This document shows, piece after piece, positions 38,284 through 46,761 of a DNA stretch of 64,000 bases. The notes beneath the pieces were generated by a model that was not told the DNA's origin, searched no databases, and worked only from the letters and a program-made list of their open reading frames with translations. This DNA is from Peribacillus simplex (GTDB lineage: Bacteria; Bacillota; Bacilli; Bacillales; DSM-1321). The stretch is taken from positions 4,182,001 to 4,246,000 of the forward strand of contig NZ_CP011008.1 of the NCBI RefSeq assembly GCF_001578185.1. The letters are read 5' to 3'. The translations under genes and the position numbers were made by a program. The first letter of the stretch is position 1; the number at the start of each line of letters is the position of its first letter.

Positions 38284-39183
38284 CTATCTACCAAACAATC
38301 CATTCCATGTTTCTTTACCTGCTTGCTTATCTGCAGTCATATTTTTTGCCTTTTGGTATTTATATAATGCCATCTCGGTATTTTCCCCGAATATTGCATC
38401 AAGGGGACCGGGGTCAAACCCTTCCATATAAAGTGCTGCCTGCAGGATCCATGTGATATTGCAGCTAGCTCCTTTTTTTATAGTGACGACCGCAGTCTTG
38501 GTTTTAGGTCCCCATTTCCCATCGGCAACTAGCTTTTTATTGAATTGCTTATTCAGTTCCGCTTGTAAACCTTTTATAAGGGCCGAGCGGGTTTTGGGAC
38601 CATAAACGCCATCTACGGCAATAGACGTTTTATATCTGCTATTTATCGTTTTTTGTATGGAAATTATATGGCCATCACCTTTGCTGGTCTTTGGAGAAGT
38701 AATATGAGGTTTTTTTCCTGCTTGTAACTGTTTATAGGATAACCCGCCCGTCATCTCCAAGTGGGGATAATCCTTGAATGAAGTCCAATCCCCGCCCCAG
38801 ATAAATCCTAACTCTTTACCTATGGCAGCCACACGCTGCCATTTTGAGTTCACTGTCCATATCGCTTTCTTGCCATCATCACTCACAATGAAGAAATCAA
38901 TAGCCAGTCCAAAATTATGATAGGATTGGCCTGGCTTAGCGTTCGTCACAATGGGCTTAGCTAGATTACTATAGTTTTTTCCTTTGTAGCTGTAAACTCG
39001 TCCTTGACCATAAAGGTTGGCTTGTTCTTCTAGAGAGCGATAACCTGCACTTATCTGGACAGTGATTCCTTCTTTATAAGCACGTTCCACCATTTCCAAT
39101 GCTGATGCCTTCACAATAGGATTCATCCCTTTGCCCATCCTTTTCACTGATCGCTCCAATAATGTCCGTAATCCTACTTTCAC
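38284..39183 (-). CDS. M15 peptidase with peptidoglycan-binding domains (endolysin-like)
   Basis: 299 residues, no signal peptide. Catalytic domain at 1-150 with the M15 zinc motif SYHNFGLAIDF (His89, Asp96) and DYPHLEM (His141), as in L-alanoyl-D-glutamate endopeptidases of Listeria phage and CwlK. Two repeats follow (about 170-225 and 245-298) resembling PG_binding_1 (DGVYGPKT, DGKWGPKT, DAIFGENTEMALYKYQ). Lack of a leader suggests phage origin with holin-mediated release, but no other phage gene is near. Confidence 0.82.
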   Translation of the reverse strand: MKVGLRTLLERSVKRMGKGMNPIVKASALEMVERAYKEGITVQISAGYRSLEEQANLYGQGRVYSYKGKNYSNLAKPIVTNAKPGQSYHNFGLAIDFFIVSDDGKKAIWTVNSKWQRVAAIGKELGFIWGGDWTSFKDYPHLEMTGGLSYKQLQAGKKPHITSPKTSKGDGHIISIQKTINSRYKTSIAVDGVYGPKTRSALIKGLQAELNKQFNKKLVADGKWGPKTKTAVVTIKKGASCNITWILQAALYMEGFDPGPLDAIFGENTEMALYKYQKAKNMTADKQAGKETWNGLFGR

Positions 39184-39570
39184 TATAATCCCTCCTTTTA
39201 AATTCCCATCAGACTTTATATAAGCCTATTTAACGGAAAAGTAGCAGAGTTGGAAAATTTCGATCTCACTTATTAGAGAATAGAAGGAATATGTTATTTA
39301 TCTGCTCCCTTTCCGCCGACTGACTGCCAAGCCTCCTCGACGCAAGCGTCTGTGGGGTCTCGGCTAGCCAGTTTTTCGGCAGGAGTGTCGCATATTTCTT
39401 CCATCCTTAAATGTTACAGTAAAAAACATGAAGAATAATCTAGTCTTCAACATGTTTCAAGATGAGCCGACTGCGGTTTTTTCTTAAGGCTATTTTCGTA
39501 ATTGTTGTTTTGAATAACAAGAACATTCGTTCCATAATGGTATATAATAGAATTTAAGGAAGTGTTTTGT
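39184..39570. other. intergenic region with a palindromic element
   Basis: 387 bases. Holds a G/C-rich repeat element at 39300-39400 (separate entry) and a short run, 39420-39500, with no recognisable gene. The promoter of the following decayed SAP gene is probably near 39535 (TATAATAG). Confidence 0.5.
39300..39400. repeat. G/C-rich interspersed palindromic element
   Basis: Contains GCCTCCTCGACGCAAGCGTC, TGTGGGGTCTC and GGCAGGAGTGTCGCA, shared with the elements at 40.0 kb (opposite orientation) and 50.1 kb, and in part with 43.74 kb. ACGC(A)AGCGT is self-complementary. A REP/MITE-like element common between Bacillus genes; no ORF. Confidence 0.75.
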
Positions 39571-39952
39571 TTGAGACCTAATCTATCAAAAGATATTAGC
39601 ATTGAAAGTTTCAAAGATTTCTTATTGGTTGAAAGAGGAATTGCAAACGTTTTGCGGGGGAAACGGGATCAGTTCTACTGGTTCAAAGATAGAAATTTCC
39701 TATAGGATTGAAACATTTCTTCGGTCAGGAGAGATAAAAAATCCTATTAGAAAAACAAAAATCAATAGGATGGTTGAGCCTCAAGTACATTTAAGCCTTG
39801 ATACATTCAAGAAAAAGATTGCACCTCAATTTTAATACAATCAATTTACTAATGACTTCTTTGCTGATCCGAAAAATCAAGGTAAAAGTCGTGCAGAAGC
39901 AATTGAAGCCTGGAATAAGATCAAGAAACTTCCTGGAAGCAACAAATATTAA
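39571..39952 (+). pseudogene. SAP-domain / DUF6434-type protein, decayed
   Basis: From TTG 39571 (ribosome site AAGGAAG) the frame gives MRPNLSKDISIESFKDF and then shifts by one base to YWLKEELQTFC...GSKIEISYRIE, a SAP DNA-binding fold. An in-frame TAA at 39833 interrupts IAPQF, after which the same frame continues DFFADPKNQGKSRAEAIE...PGSNKY to a stop at 39950-39952. Compared with my recollection of intact homologues, a central segment after QVHLSLDTF is also missing. One frameshift, one stop, one deletion: dead gene. Confidence 0.75.
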
Positions 39953-40007
39953 CCTAATATTGAAATATAAGGACACCCTAACATTTATACTGTAAAGTGA
40001 TTTGAAT

Positions 40008-40170
40008 TTTGGTACGAGACTCCTGCGGGAAAAGCGTGGCCAAGGGAGACCCCACAGGCGCGAAGCGTCGAGGAGGCTCCCAGACCGCCCGCGGAAAGCG
40101 AGTGCCTGGAGTGGAAATCCATACACATCCCCTCCTTCAGAAATCCGCTCCCTCTCCGCCGACTGTCTGC
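40008..40170. repeat. G/C-rich interspersed palindromic element (reverse)
   Basis: Contains GAGACTCCTGCGGGAAAAGC, GAGACCCCACAGGCGCGAAG, GCGTCGAGGAGGC and GGAAAGCGAGTGCCTGGAG, the reverse-complement layout of the copies at 39.3 and 50.1 kb. Fills the gap between the SAP pseudogene and the scoB terminator; long frames through it are composition artefacts. Confidence 0.8.
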
Positions 40171-40244
40171 AAAGTATTGATAACTGTGATGAAAAGGCCT
40201 TTCGTTCTTCATTATAGAAAGGGAATTCCCCCTAAAATACCACC

Positions 40245-40291
40245 AAAAAATAGACTGCTTCCGTTCGCCCGTTTGCGAATGAAAGCAGCCT
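40245..40291 (-). terminator. terminator of the gntP-scoA-scoB operon
   Basis: On the minus strand GGCTGCTTTCATTCGC pairs with GCGAACGGAAGCAGTC, followed by TATTTTTT. Placed 32 bases after the scoB stop. Confidence 0.85.
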
Positions 40292-40322
40292 AATAATGAA
40301 TTATTTTATTAATCTCTTTAAC

Positions 40323-40970
40323 TTATGCTTTAATTTCAATAGAGGGGCTTATTGTAAAGTCAGCCTCTGTTTTACTTTTCACTTCATCAAGTGTGATGCC
40401 ATTTTGCAATTCAATCAATTCCATGCCAGCTTCTGTAAATTGAAAAACAGCCAGTTCGGTAATCAGGCAATGTACGACCTTTTCTCCTGTCAATGGCAAT
40501 GTACAGTTCTTTTTCACTTTGGATTCCCCATGCTTGTTCACATGGTCCATAATGACAACAATTCGTTTTGCGCCTTGGACGAGGTCCATCGCTCCGCCCA
40601 TTCCTTTTACCATCTTCCCTGGAATCATCCAGTTTGCCAAGTCCCCATTCTCGGAAACTTCCATCCCGCCTAAAATGGCTAGATCGATGTGGCCGCCGCG
40701 GATCATCGCGAACGATTCAGCGCTATCAAAAAATGATGCCCCTGATTTTGCCGTCACTGTTTCTTTTCCAGCATTAATCAAGTCCGGATCAACTTCATCC
40801 CTTTGCGGATAAGGCCCGATTCCCAGTAAGCCATTTTCCGATTGAAGCATGACATTAAAGTCATTTGGAATCATGTTGGCAATCAAGGTCGGCATTCCAA
40901 TCCCTAAATTCACACACATACCATCTTGGATTTCTTTAACGGCCCGTTCTAAAATCAGTTGTCTAGTCAT
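40323..40970 (-). CDS. scoB: 3-oxoacid CoA-transferase subunit B (ScoB)
   Basis: 215 residues. Beta subunit with NLGIGMPTL and catalytic Glu45 in SENGLLGIGP. Transfers CoA (from succinyl-CoA or an acyl-CoA) to acetoacetate. Pairs with ScoA 17 bases upstream and follows the GntP permease, the yxjC-scoA-scoB order of B. subtilis. Paralogue of yodR at 28 kb, with the same motifs but separate regulation. Confidence 0.9.
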   Translation of the reverse strand: MTRQLILERAVKEIQDGMCVNLGIGMPTLIANMIPNDFNVMLQSENGLLGIGPYPQRDEVDPDLINAGKETVTAKSGASFFDSAESFAMIRGGHIDLAILGGMEVSENGDLANWMIPGKMVKGMGGAMDLVQGAKRIVVIMDHVNKHGESKVKKNCTLPLTGEKVVHCLITELAVFQFTEAGMELIELQNGITLDEVKSKTEADFTISPSIEIKA

Positions 40971-40987
40971 TCGAATACTCCTCCTTT

Positions 40988-41683
40988 TTATGCGTTAGCG
41001 GTTGTAAGTCTTTCAATTCGTTTTTCATAGTCATTTCCTACAAGCACTTTCTGTACATAAACCCCTGAAGTATGAATTTCATCCGGATCGAGCTCCCCAG
41101 TGCCCACGAGCTCCTCCACTTCGACAAGCGTGACTTTCCCTGCTGTGGCAACGACAGGGTTAAAATTCCTTGCCGTTTTCCGATATACAAGATTACCGAA
41201 ATGATCTGCTTTCCAGGCTTTTACAAAGGCAAAATCTCCGACTATTCCTTTTTCCATAATGTATGTGCGGCCATCAAACTCTTTATGTTCTTTACCTTTT
41301 GCGACTTCCGTTCCTACTCCTGTAGCTGTATAAAAGGCAGGAATTCCCGCTCCGCCCGCTCTTAAGCGCTCGGCCAGCGTTCCTTGGGGAACTAGCTCGA
41401 CCTCCAGTTCGCCACTTAAGAATTGCTGTTCAAATAACTTATTTTCCCCTACATAAGAAGCGATCATTTTTTTGATTTGTTTATTTTCAAGCAAAAGACC
41501 CAGACCCCAATCGTCGACTCCACAATTGTTGCTGACAATCGTCAAATCCTTTACACCTTTGTTACGCAAAGCAATGATTAGTTTTTCTGGTATTCCGCTT
41601 AATCCGAACCCGCCAACGATAATGGTTGCTCCATCCTCGATTTGTTGAATAGCGCTATCAAAAGATGTTAATAATTTACTCAT
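40988..41683 (-). CDS. scoA: 3-oxoacid CoA-transferase subunit A (ScoA)
   Basis: 231 residues. Alpha subunit: [14 protein letters not shown]oA-binding loop, [13 protein letters not shown], and [20 protein letters not shown]. Works with ScoB to activate acetoacetate to acetoacetyl-CoA for thiolysis. Start ATG 41683, 32 bases after the permease stop, in one operon from the sigma-54 promoter at 43.4 kb. Confidence 0.9.
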   Translation of the reverse strand: MSKLLTSFDSAIQQIEDGATIIVGGFGLSGIPEKLIIALRNKGVKDLTIVSNNCGVDDWGLGLLLENKQIKKMIASYVGENKLFEQQFLSGELEVELVPQGTLAERLRAGGAGIPAFYTATGVGTEVAKGKEHKEFDGRTYIMEKGIVGDFAFVKAWKADHFGNLVYRKTARNFNPVVATAGKVTLVEVEELVGTGELDPDEIHTSGVYVQKVLVGNDYEKRIERLTTANA

Positions 41684-41715
41684 TTTCCATCATCTCCATT
41701 CTTAATACTATTCTA

Positions 41716-43101
41716 TTAAATAAACAGTGAAGTTGCAAAAGCTATGATGAACACGGTCACTGTTTTCAAAACCGTAATCGCAAAGATATCCTTGTAAGAT
41801 TGACGATGTGTCAGTCCAGTAATGGCAAGCAAGGTAATGACGGCACCATTATGCGGCAGCGTATCCATCCCGCCAGATGCCATCGATGCAATTCGATGAA
41901 GCATTTCCGGGGTGATTCCGACACTTTGGGCCACCTGCAAATAGTGACTTCCCATTACTTCTAACGCAATCGAAAGTCCACCGGATGCAGATCCGGTAAT
42001 CCCTGCCAGCACATTGACGGCGATTGCTTCGGATACGAGCGGATTACCGCTTGCATCGAACACCCAGTTTTGAATGACCGAGAATCCAGGAAGTGTTTTC
42101 ACCACATTCCCAAAACCAACTTCAGATGCAGTATTGAATATGGCAAGCAATGATCCCATTGCCGCAGCTGTTAATCCACTTGCCAATTTGACCTTGATAC
42201 GTCCAACATTCAGAAGCATCGCTGCAATAATACCGATTGTCAATGCAACAATCAAAGACCAGGATGAAGTGACTGTGCTTACATCGGCAATGTTGAAAGT
42301 TTCCTTCAGCATCGATGCATCATACCAGTGCTTAACCGAAATGGCACTGCGGCTGAAAGCAAAATTAAACGCGACGACAAGGATGAGCGGTACGATGGAC
42401 AGCCAAAAGTTAGGCAGGTTTTGCTGTTCTGCACTTTCTGGTTCATTAATATGTCCTTCCCCGTAGCCTTCACCATTTGCCACCGCTTGCCTGCGGCGAC
42501 GTTCTAACCAGAGCATTCCTCCAGTGAATACCATGATCGCGCCAATAATCCCCATTAATGGAGCTGCATAGGTATCTGTTCCGAAATAATTCGTTGGAAT
42601 GATATTTTGAATCTGAGGTGTTCCAGGAAGAGCATCCATCGTATAAGTGAAAGCGCCTAATGCTATCGTTCCTGGCAATAACCTTTTTGGAATGTCTGCT
42701 TCTTTAAAAATTGCAGCTGCAAATGGATAAACGGCGAATGCCACTACAAACAGCGAAACCCCGCCATATGTAAGCGCCGAACAGGCCAGCACTACTGCAA
42801 GAATGGCCTGCTTTGAGCCTAGTGATTTTACGATGGTCTTGGCAATGGATGCTGCTGCACCGCTCATTTCCATGACTTTTCCAAATACCGCCCCTAGTAA
42901 AAATATCGGAAAAAACGCTTTTATATAGTTAGCAGCAAACGTCATATATGTCTCTGTATAACTCGGCAGCAAATGACCACCAGATAAAATGACCGCCAAT
43001 AACGTAACAAGCGGCGCTATGATAATGACCGGATAGCCCCGGTAGGCTAAAAAGATTAAAAGTCCCAGCGCCACAACGATGGCTAAAATTTGAATCACCA
43101 A
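41716..43101 (-). CDS. GntP family permease (YxjC-like, 3-hydroxybutyrate uptake)
   Basis: 461 residues from TTG 43101, seven bases after AAGGGGG; a 12-codon longer frame lacks a ribosome site. Twelve-odd membrane segments, GntP-type carboxylate carrier. The downstream scoA-scoB and the nearby 3-hydroxybutyrate dehydrogenase indicate 3-hydroxybutyrate or acetoacetate as substrate, as for YxjC of B. subtilis. A late motif, ASGGMDTLPHNGAVITLLAI, is the conserved GntP half-helix region. Long leader (about 258 nt) from a sigma-54 promoter. Confidence 0.85.
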   Translation of the reverse strand: MVIQILAIVVALGLLIFLAYRGYPVIIIAPLVTLLAVILSGGHLLPSYTETYMTFAANYIKAFFPIFLLGAVFGKVMEMSGAAASIAKTIVKSLGSKQAILAVVLACSALTYGGVSLFVVAFAVYPFAAAIFKEADIPKRLLPGTIALGAFTYTMDALPGTPQIQNIIPTNYFGTDTYAAPLMGIIGAIMVFTGGMLWLERRRRQAVANGEGYGEGHINEPESAEQQNLPNFWLSIVPLILVVAFNFAFSRSAISVKHWYDASMLKETFNIADVSTVTSSWSLIVALTIGIIAAMLLNVGRIKVKLASGLTAAAMGSLLAIFNTASEVGFGNVVKTLPGFSVIQNWVFDASGNPLVSEAIAVNVLAGITGSASGGLSIALEVMGSHYLQVAQSVGITPEMLHRIASMASGGMDTLPHNGAVITLLAITGLTHRQSYKDIFAITVLKTVTVFIIAFATSLFI

Positions 43102-43269
43102 TACTATTCCCCCTTTTCTTTTCTCCCCTTGCCCCAAAATTATTTCGGAAGCCTATTAGTAGAAACATTAATCTCCTAAATTCCACATTTTTAATTTTTC
43201 CGCTTTTACCATCCAAACCTGCCTTCCCCAAGTCAAGCTGAATGATCTTACTAATTGCTTCCCAATTAT

Positions 43270-43284
43270 TGAGAACGCTTTCAA
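43270..43284 (-). promoter_or_regulatory. cre-like CcpA site in the permease leader
   Basis: On the minus strand TTGAAAGCGTTCTCA, which fits the cre consensus WTGNAANCGNWNNCW at every fixed position. It lies about 75-90 bases downstream of the predicted sigma-54 start, where bound CcpA could act as a roadblock. Binding is inferred. Confidence 0.6.
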
Positions 43285-43370
43285 CAATCTGTTGAATTAC
43301 GAAATCCCTTTTCATTTTACGTGGTAACACCATATAAAATGACAGATAGGCCATTCACTAAAGTAATCAA

Positions 43371-43385
43371 GCAATTCTTGTGCCA
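43371..43385 (-). promoter_or_regulatory. sigma-54 promoter of gntP-scoA-scoB
   Basis: On the minus strand TGGCAC-AAGAA-TTGC, a perfect match to the -24/-12 consensus. Start expected near 43360. Confidence 0.9.
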
Positions 43386-43510
43386 ACTTAAATTAAATGG
43401 AAAAACCTCAACTTTTAAAGCCTTTTCAAACATTTTATTTCCCTTTTAAAAGCTAAAATCCCTTAAAACTGTCAAGGTTTCAATACACATAAGTATAAAC
43501 TTCAAAAAAG

Positions 43511-43528
43511 TGTAAGCCTTTTCTTACA
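43511..43528. promoter_or_regulatory. candidate enhancer site for the sigma-54 activator
   Basis: TGTAAG-CCTTTT-CTTACA, a perfect 6-6-6 inverted repeat about 130 bases upstream of the sigma-54 promoter, the distance typical of upstream activating sequences. Binding is inferred. Confidence 0.5.
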
Positions 43529-43564
43529 ACATTTAAATTTCCTCCCATTTTATGTACGGATTTC

Positions 43565-43668
43565 TTGACACACTCAAATATTGCTAGTGTAAAATAGTCA
43601 CAAATGTGTGTCTATCTTAAGAGGTGGTTAAAAAGTATTAAAAAGTGCCCTTTGGCTAAAGGGCACTT
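43565..43668 (+). ncRNA. possible short transcript: promoter plus terminator hairpin
   Basis: TTGACA (43565-43570), 19 bases, TAAAAT (43590-43595), then no ORF but a strong hairpin AAGTGCCCTTT/AAAGGGCACTT (43643-43668) about 45 bases past the expected start. A GAGGTGG motif lies between. It could encode a small RNA of 60-70 nt or be a relic of a lost gene. No T tail follows the hairpin, which lowers confidence. Confidence 0.3.
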
Positions 43669-43737
43669 CAGACTGTAGATAAACTCGATAATACTTGAGT
43701 TTGTCTAACGGTTATTTTAGGGTTTGTATAAATTGAA

Positions 43738-43800
43738 CGTTACGTGGAACGTAAGGCACTCGCTTTCCCGCAGGAGCTCGCACACCCGTTCCAATCTACT
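43738..43800. repeat. partial G/C-rich palindromic element
   Basis: Contains GGCACTCGCTTTCCCGCAGGA and CACACCCGTTCCAATCTACT-like ends that match parts of the elements at 40.0 and 50.1 kb. It seems to be a shortened copy lacking the GGGGTCTC centre. Confidence 0.6.
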
Positions 43801-43817
43801 TTATTAAAAATTTAGAT

Positions 43818-43844
43818 AGTATCCTTTGGCAAAAGGATACTTTT
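43818..43844 (-). terminator. terminator of the sigma-54 activator gene
   Basis: AGTATCCTTT (43818-43827) pairs with AAAGGATACTTT around GGCA, seven bases after the activator stop. The strongest T tail is on the plus side, so it may act both ways. Confidence 0.65.
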
Positions 43845-43850
43845 CAACAG

Positions 43851-45521
43851 TCATAAACCATATTTATTCATTTTTTCATACAGTGTTGTTCGGCTCACAC
43901 CGAGTCTCTTTGCCGTTTCTGATTTATTACCAGAAGTCATTTCCAAACATGAAACGATTGCAGCCCGTTCGGTTTCATCCATCACTTCAGCTAAAGTGCG
44001 GATTGAAACTGACTCTTTATGACCCGTTATTTCTTTAGGGAGTTGCTTGGAACGTATCATTTCCCCTTCTTCAACAATATTCATTGCACGTTCAATGATA
44101 TTCTCCAGCTCACGAATATTACCCGGCCATTTATAAAGGCGAAGCAGCCGTAATGCTTGATCACTCAGCCCCGTTACGCGTTTTTTCATGAGGTTCTGGT
44201 ACTTTTCAACAAAATGATTTACAAGTATTTCAATGTCCTCTGGTCGCTCCCTCAAGGAAGGAACCTGGATTTGCAAGACCTTCAGCCGGTAATACATATC
44301 AAGTCGGAATTCCCCTTTCGAGACCATTTCCTCCAGATTACGGTTTGTTGCAGCGATTACCCGTACATCAATCGGAATGCTTCCCGTCGAGCCGACCCTC
44401 TCAATCTCTTTTTCTTGTAAAACACGGAGCAGCTTCACCTGCATATGCAGTGGCAGCTCACCGATTTCATCGAGAAAAATCGTACCGCCTTCAGCCGCTT
44501 CGAACTTACCTGCTTTTCCGCCTTTTTTGGCACCAGTGAAAGAACCCTCTTCATAGCCAAAAAGCTCTGACTCCAGCAGCTCTGCCGGGATGGCGGCACA
44601 GTTCACTTTGACAAACACACCCATGGCCCGTCTGCTGTCATTATGGATGGAATGGGCAAACAGCTCCTTCCCTGTTCCGCTTTCGCCCAAAATCAACACA
44701 TTTGAGTCGCTTTTAGCGGCAATTTTTGCTTGACCTTTTACTTCCATGAAAGCAGGACTACTTCCCATCAGATGATCAAATGTATATGAGGCCTTATTTC
44801 TCTCGCGAAAATCGCCTTTGTACTTTTTCAGCTCTACTTCAAGTGAATTTATCCGTTTGGAAAGAGCGGTAAATTGCCCGACATTCTTAAAAAGAATCTT
44901 ACCGACCGCCCCTATCAATTTCCCTTGTTTCCTTATCGGGGAGCGGGTCGCAATTATATAATTATCTTTAATTTTCTGTAATTCAGCGACCTCTTGCTTA
45001 CCGGTTTTGGCGACCACATGCATACGGGTGTTTTCAATGACCTCCGTTACATGTTTCCCTATTGAGCTTTCCTGTTCGACGCCAAGAAAATCCGCATAAG
45101 CGTGGCTCAGCATTTGGACATACCCTTCCGTATCGACCATCACCAAGCCGTCATAGGCAAATTCGATAATATCCTTAAACAGCAGTTCTTCATGATTATC
45201 GACATTAAGAAAATCACTTTTATTATTTGTAAACAATAGGAGATAAATCTGATATTCCTCATCACCCATTTGAACGATTGCTTTTCTGATAATCCCATTA
45301 TTACCGTTCAAACGAATCGGAGTATTTACGGCTGGTACAAGGTTTTTTTCTAAAATCAAATGTATTTGCAGATCAAATTGATTCTCCGCAAAAGCCTCGG
45401 ATAATACGCGATTGCAGAGAACGATTTCTGTTTCGTTTTTCATTACCAAAACACCAAAAGGCAATTCTTCCAATATCGCTTTCACTAATTCGAATTGAAC
45501 AGTTTTATTATCGCTGACCAT
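43851..45521 (-). CDS. PAS-domain sigma-54-dependent activator of ketone-body genes
   Basis: 556 residues from ATG 45521 behind AAGGAG; an upstream in-frame ATG overlaps the thiolase end and has no ribosome site. PAS-like domains at about 10-100 and 110-215, coiled linker near 215-240, AAA+ domain with Walker A GESGTGKE (279-286), contact loop GSFTGA (326-331) and FLDEIGELPL, then a Fis helix-turn-helix (NKSETAKRLGVSRTTLYEKM). It lies between two sigma-54-driven operons and follows hbd-thiolase by 64 bases, so it is probably co-transcribed and activates both. Confidence 0.87.
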   Translation of the reverse strand: MVSDNKTVQFELVKAILEELPFGVLVMKNETEIVLCNRVLSEAFAENQFDLQIHLILEKNLVPAVNTPIRLNGNNGIIRKAIVQMGDEEYQIYLLLFTNNKSDFLNVDNHEELLFKDIIEFAYDGLVMVDTEGYVQMLSHAYADFLGVEQESSIGKHVTEVIENTRMHVVAKTGKQEVAELQKIKDNYIIATRSPIRKQGKLIGAVGKILFKNVGQFTALSKRINSLEVELKKYKGDFRERNKASYTFDHLMGSSPAFMEVKGQAKIAAKSDSNVLILGESGTGKELFAHSIHNDSRRAMGVFVKVNCAAIPAELLESELFGYEEGSFTGAKKGGKAGKFEAAEGGTIFLDEIGELPLHMQVKLLRVLQEKEIERVGSTGSIPIDVRVIAATNRNLEEMVSKGEFRLDMYYRLKVLQIQVPSLRERPEDIEILVNHFVEKYQNLMKKRVTGLSDQALRLLRLYKWPGNIRELENIIERAMNIVEEGEMIRSKQLPKEITGHKESVSIRTLAEVMDETERAAIVSCLEMTSGNKSETAKRLGVSRTTLYEKMNKYGL

Positions 45522-45585
45522 TCCTATTCTCCTTAACCCGTCTGAAGTTTCCTCCATTATATCATAGGAAAATGGGGCCAAGTCA

Positions 45586-46761
45586 TTACCGTTCCACAAT
45601 CAGCGCAGTTCCCTGTCCGCCACCGATACATAAGGTAGCAAGGCCTGTTTTTGCATCCCTAAGTTTCATTTCATACAATAAAGTCACTAAAATCCGGGCA
45701 CCGGAAGCACCTACAGGATGACCCAGAGCAATCGCCCCGCCATTTACATTCACTTTCTCCGGCTTCAACTCAAGGTCCTTAAGCACAGCGAGTGACTGTG
45801 CCGCAAAGGCTTCGTTCACTTCCATCAAATCAATATCATCTATTGTCAATCCCGCTTTTGCCAAAGCTTTTCTTGTCGCAGGCACTGGACCGTAACCCAT
45901 GATTTTCGGATCAAGCGCGGCGTTTGCATATGACTTAATTGTTGCTAACGTCTCCAGTCCCAGCTCGTCCGCTTTTTCTTTAGACATTAGGACTAACATC
46001 GCACCCCCATCATTGATTCCGGATGCATTTCCTGCCGTAACCGTTCCATTTTCCTTAAAAGCAGGACGCAGCTTCGTTAGCTGGTCTATCGTCAGCCCAT
46101 GACGCGGGTGTTCATCTTGGTCCACCAAGATCGTCTTTCCTCTGCGTTTATATTCAACAGGCACGATTTCATCTGCAAATCGTCCTTCAAGCTGGGCCTT
46201 TTCAGCCTTTCTTTGGCTATCTAAAGCAAATTCGTCCTGCTTTTCACGGCTGATTTCCCACTGCTCGGCGATATTCTCCGCAGTCACGCCCATATGATAT
46301 TGATTAAAAACATCCGTTAAGGCGTCATATGTCATGGAATCGACTGCTTCACCATTACCCATTTTCTGTCCAAAACGATAATTTGGAAGTAAATATGGAG
46401 CATTGCTCATGCTTTCAATACCCCCGGCGAGAATCACATCTGCATCACCAAGGGCAATGAATTGTGCCCCCATTATTACCGTACGGAGGCCAGATCCGCA
46501 AAGTTTATTAACGGCCATGGCCGGCGTTGTTTCCGGAATCCCTGCATGAATCGCAACCTGACGTGCCACATTTTGCCCTAAACCAGCAGATAGAATATTC
46601 CCAATCAATACCTCATCGATCATGTCAGCCGAGATATTTGCCCGCTTAATCGCTTCCCTAGCTGCCACAACTCCCAATTCAACCGCTGAAACATTGGCAA
46701 GACTGCCTCCAAACGCACCAACTGGTGTTCTTGCTGCCCCTACAATCACTACTTCTCTCAT
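45586..46761 (-). CDS. acetyl-CoA C-acetyltransferase (thiolase)
   Basis: 391 residues. Nucleophile Cys88 in [18 protein letters not shown] His and the C-terminal CIGGGQG Cys are all present. Cleaves acetoacetyl-CoA to two acetyl-CoA. It overlaps the preceding 3-hydroxyacyl-CoA dehydrogenase gene by 4 bases. Together with ScoAB it completes acetoacetate catabolism. Paralogue of the thiolase in the lysine operon. Confidence 0.92.
   Translation of the reverse strand: MREVVIVGAARTPVGAFGGSLANVSAVELGVVAAREAIKRANISADMIDEVLIGNILSAGLGQNVARQVAIHAGIPETTPAMAVNKLCGSGLRTVIMGAQFIALGDADVILAGGIESMSNAPYLLPNYRFGQKMGNGEAVDSMTYDALTDVFNQYHMGVTAENIAEQWEISREKQDEFALDSQRKAEKAQLEGRFADEIVPVEYKRRGKTILVDQDEHPRHGLTIDQLTKLRPAFKENGTVTAGNASGINDGGAMLVLMSKEKADELGLETLATIKSYANAALDPKIMGYGPVPATRKALAKAGLTIDDIDLMEVNEAFAAQSLAVLKDLELKPEKVNVNGGAIALGHPVGASGARILVTLLYEMKLRDAKTGLATLCIGGGQGTALIVER

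Larger units (their letters stand above)
43102..43850. other. 749-base regulatory region of the ketone-body operon
   Basis: Holds, reading the minus strand backwards from the permease: a leader with a cre-like site, a sigma-54 promoter, a candidate activator site, then a plus-strand promoter with a hairpin, another hairpin (GATAAACTC/GAGTTTGTC near 43679-43711), a partial palindromic element and the activator terminator. A 90-codon frame (ATG 43354 leftward) in the leader lacks a ribosome site and is not called. Confidence 0.6.

Noticed and set aside
39798..40293. Several 65-110 codon frames around the palindromic element
   Set aside because: Arg/Pro-rich translations of a G/C-rich repeat, or shadows of the SAP pseudogene.
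45522..45599. N-terminal extension of the ketone-body activator
   Set aside because: The upstream ATG overlaps the thiolase end without a ribosome site; ATG 45521 follows AAGGAG.
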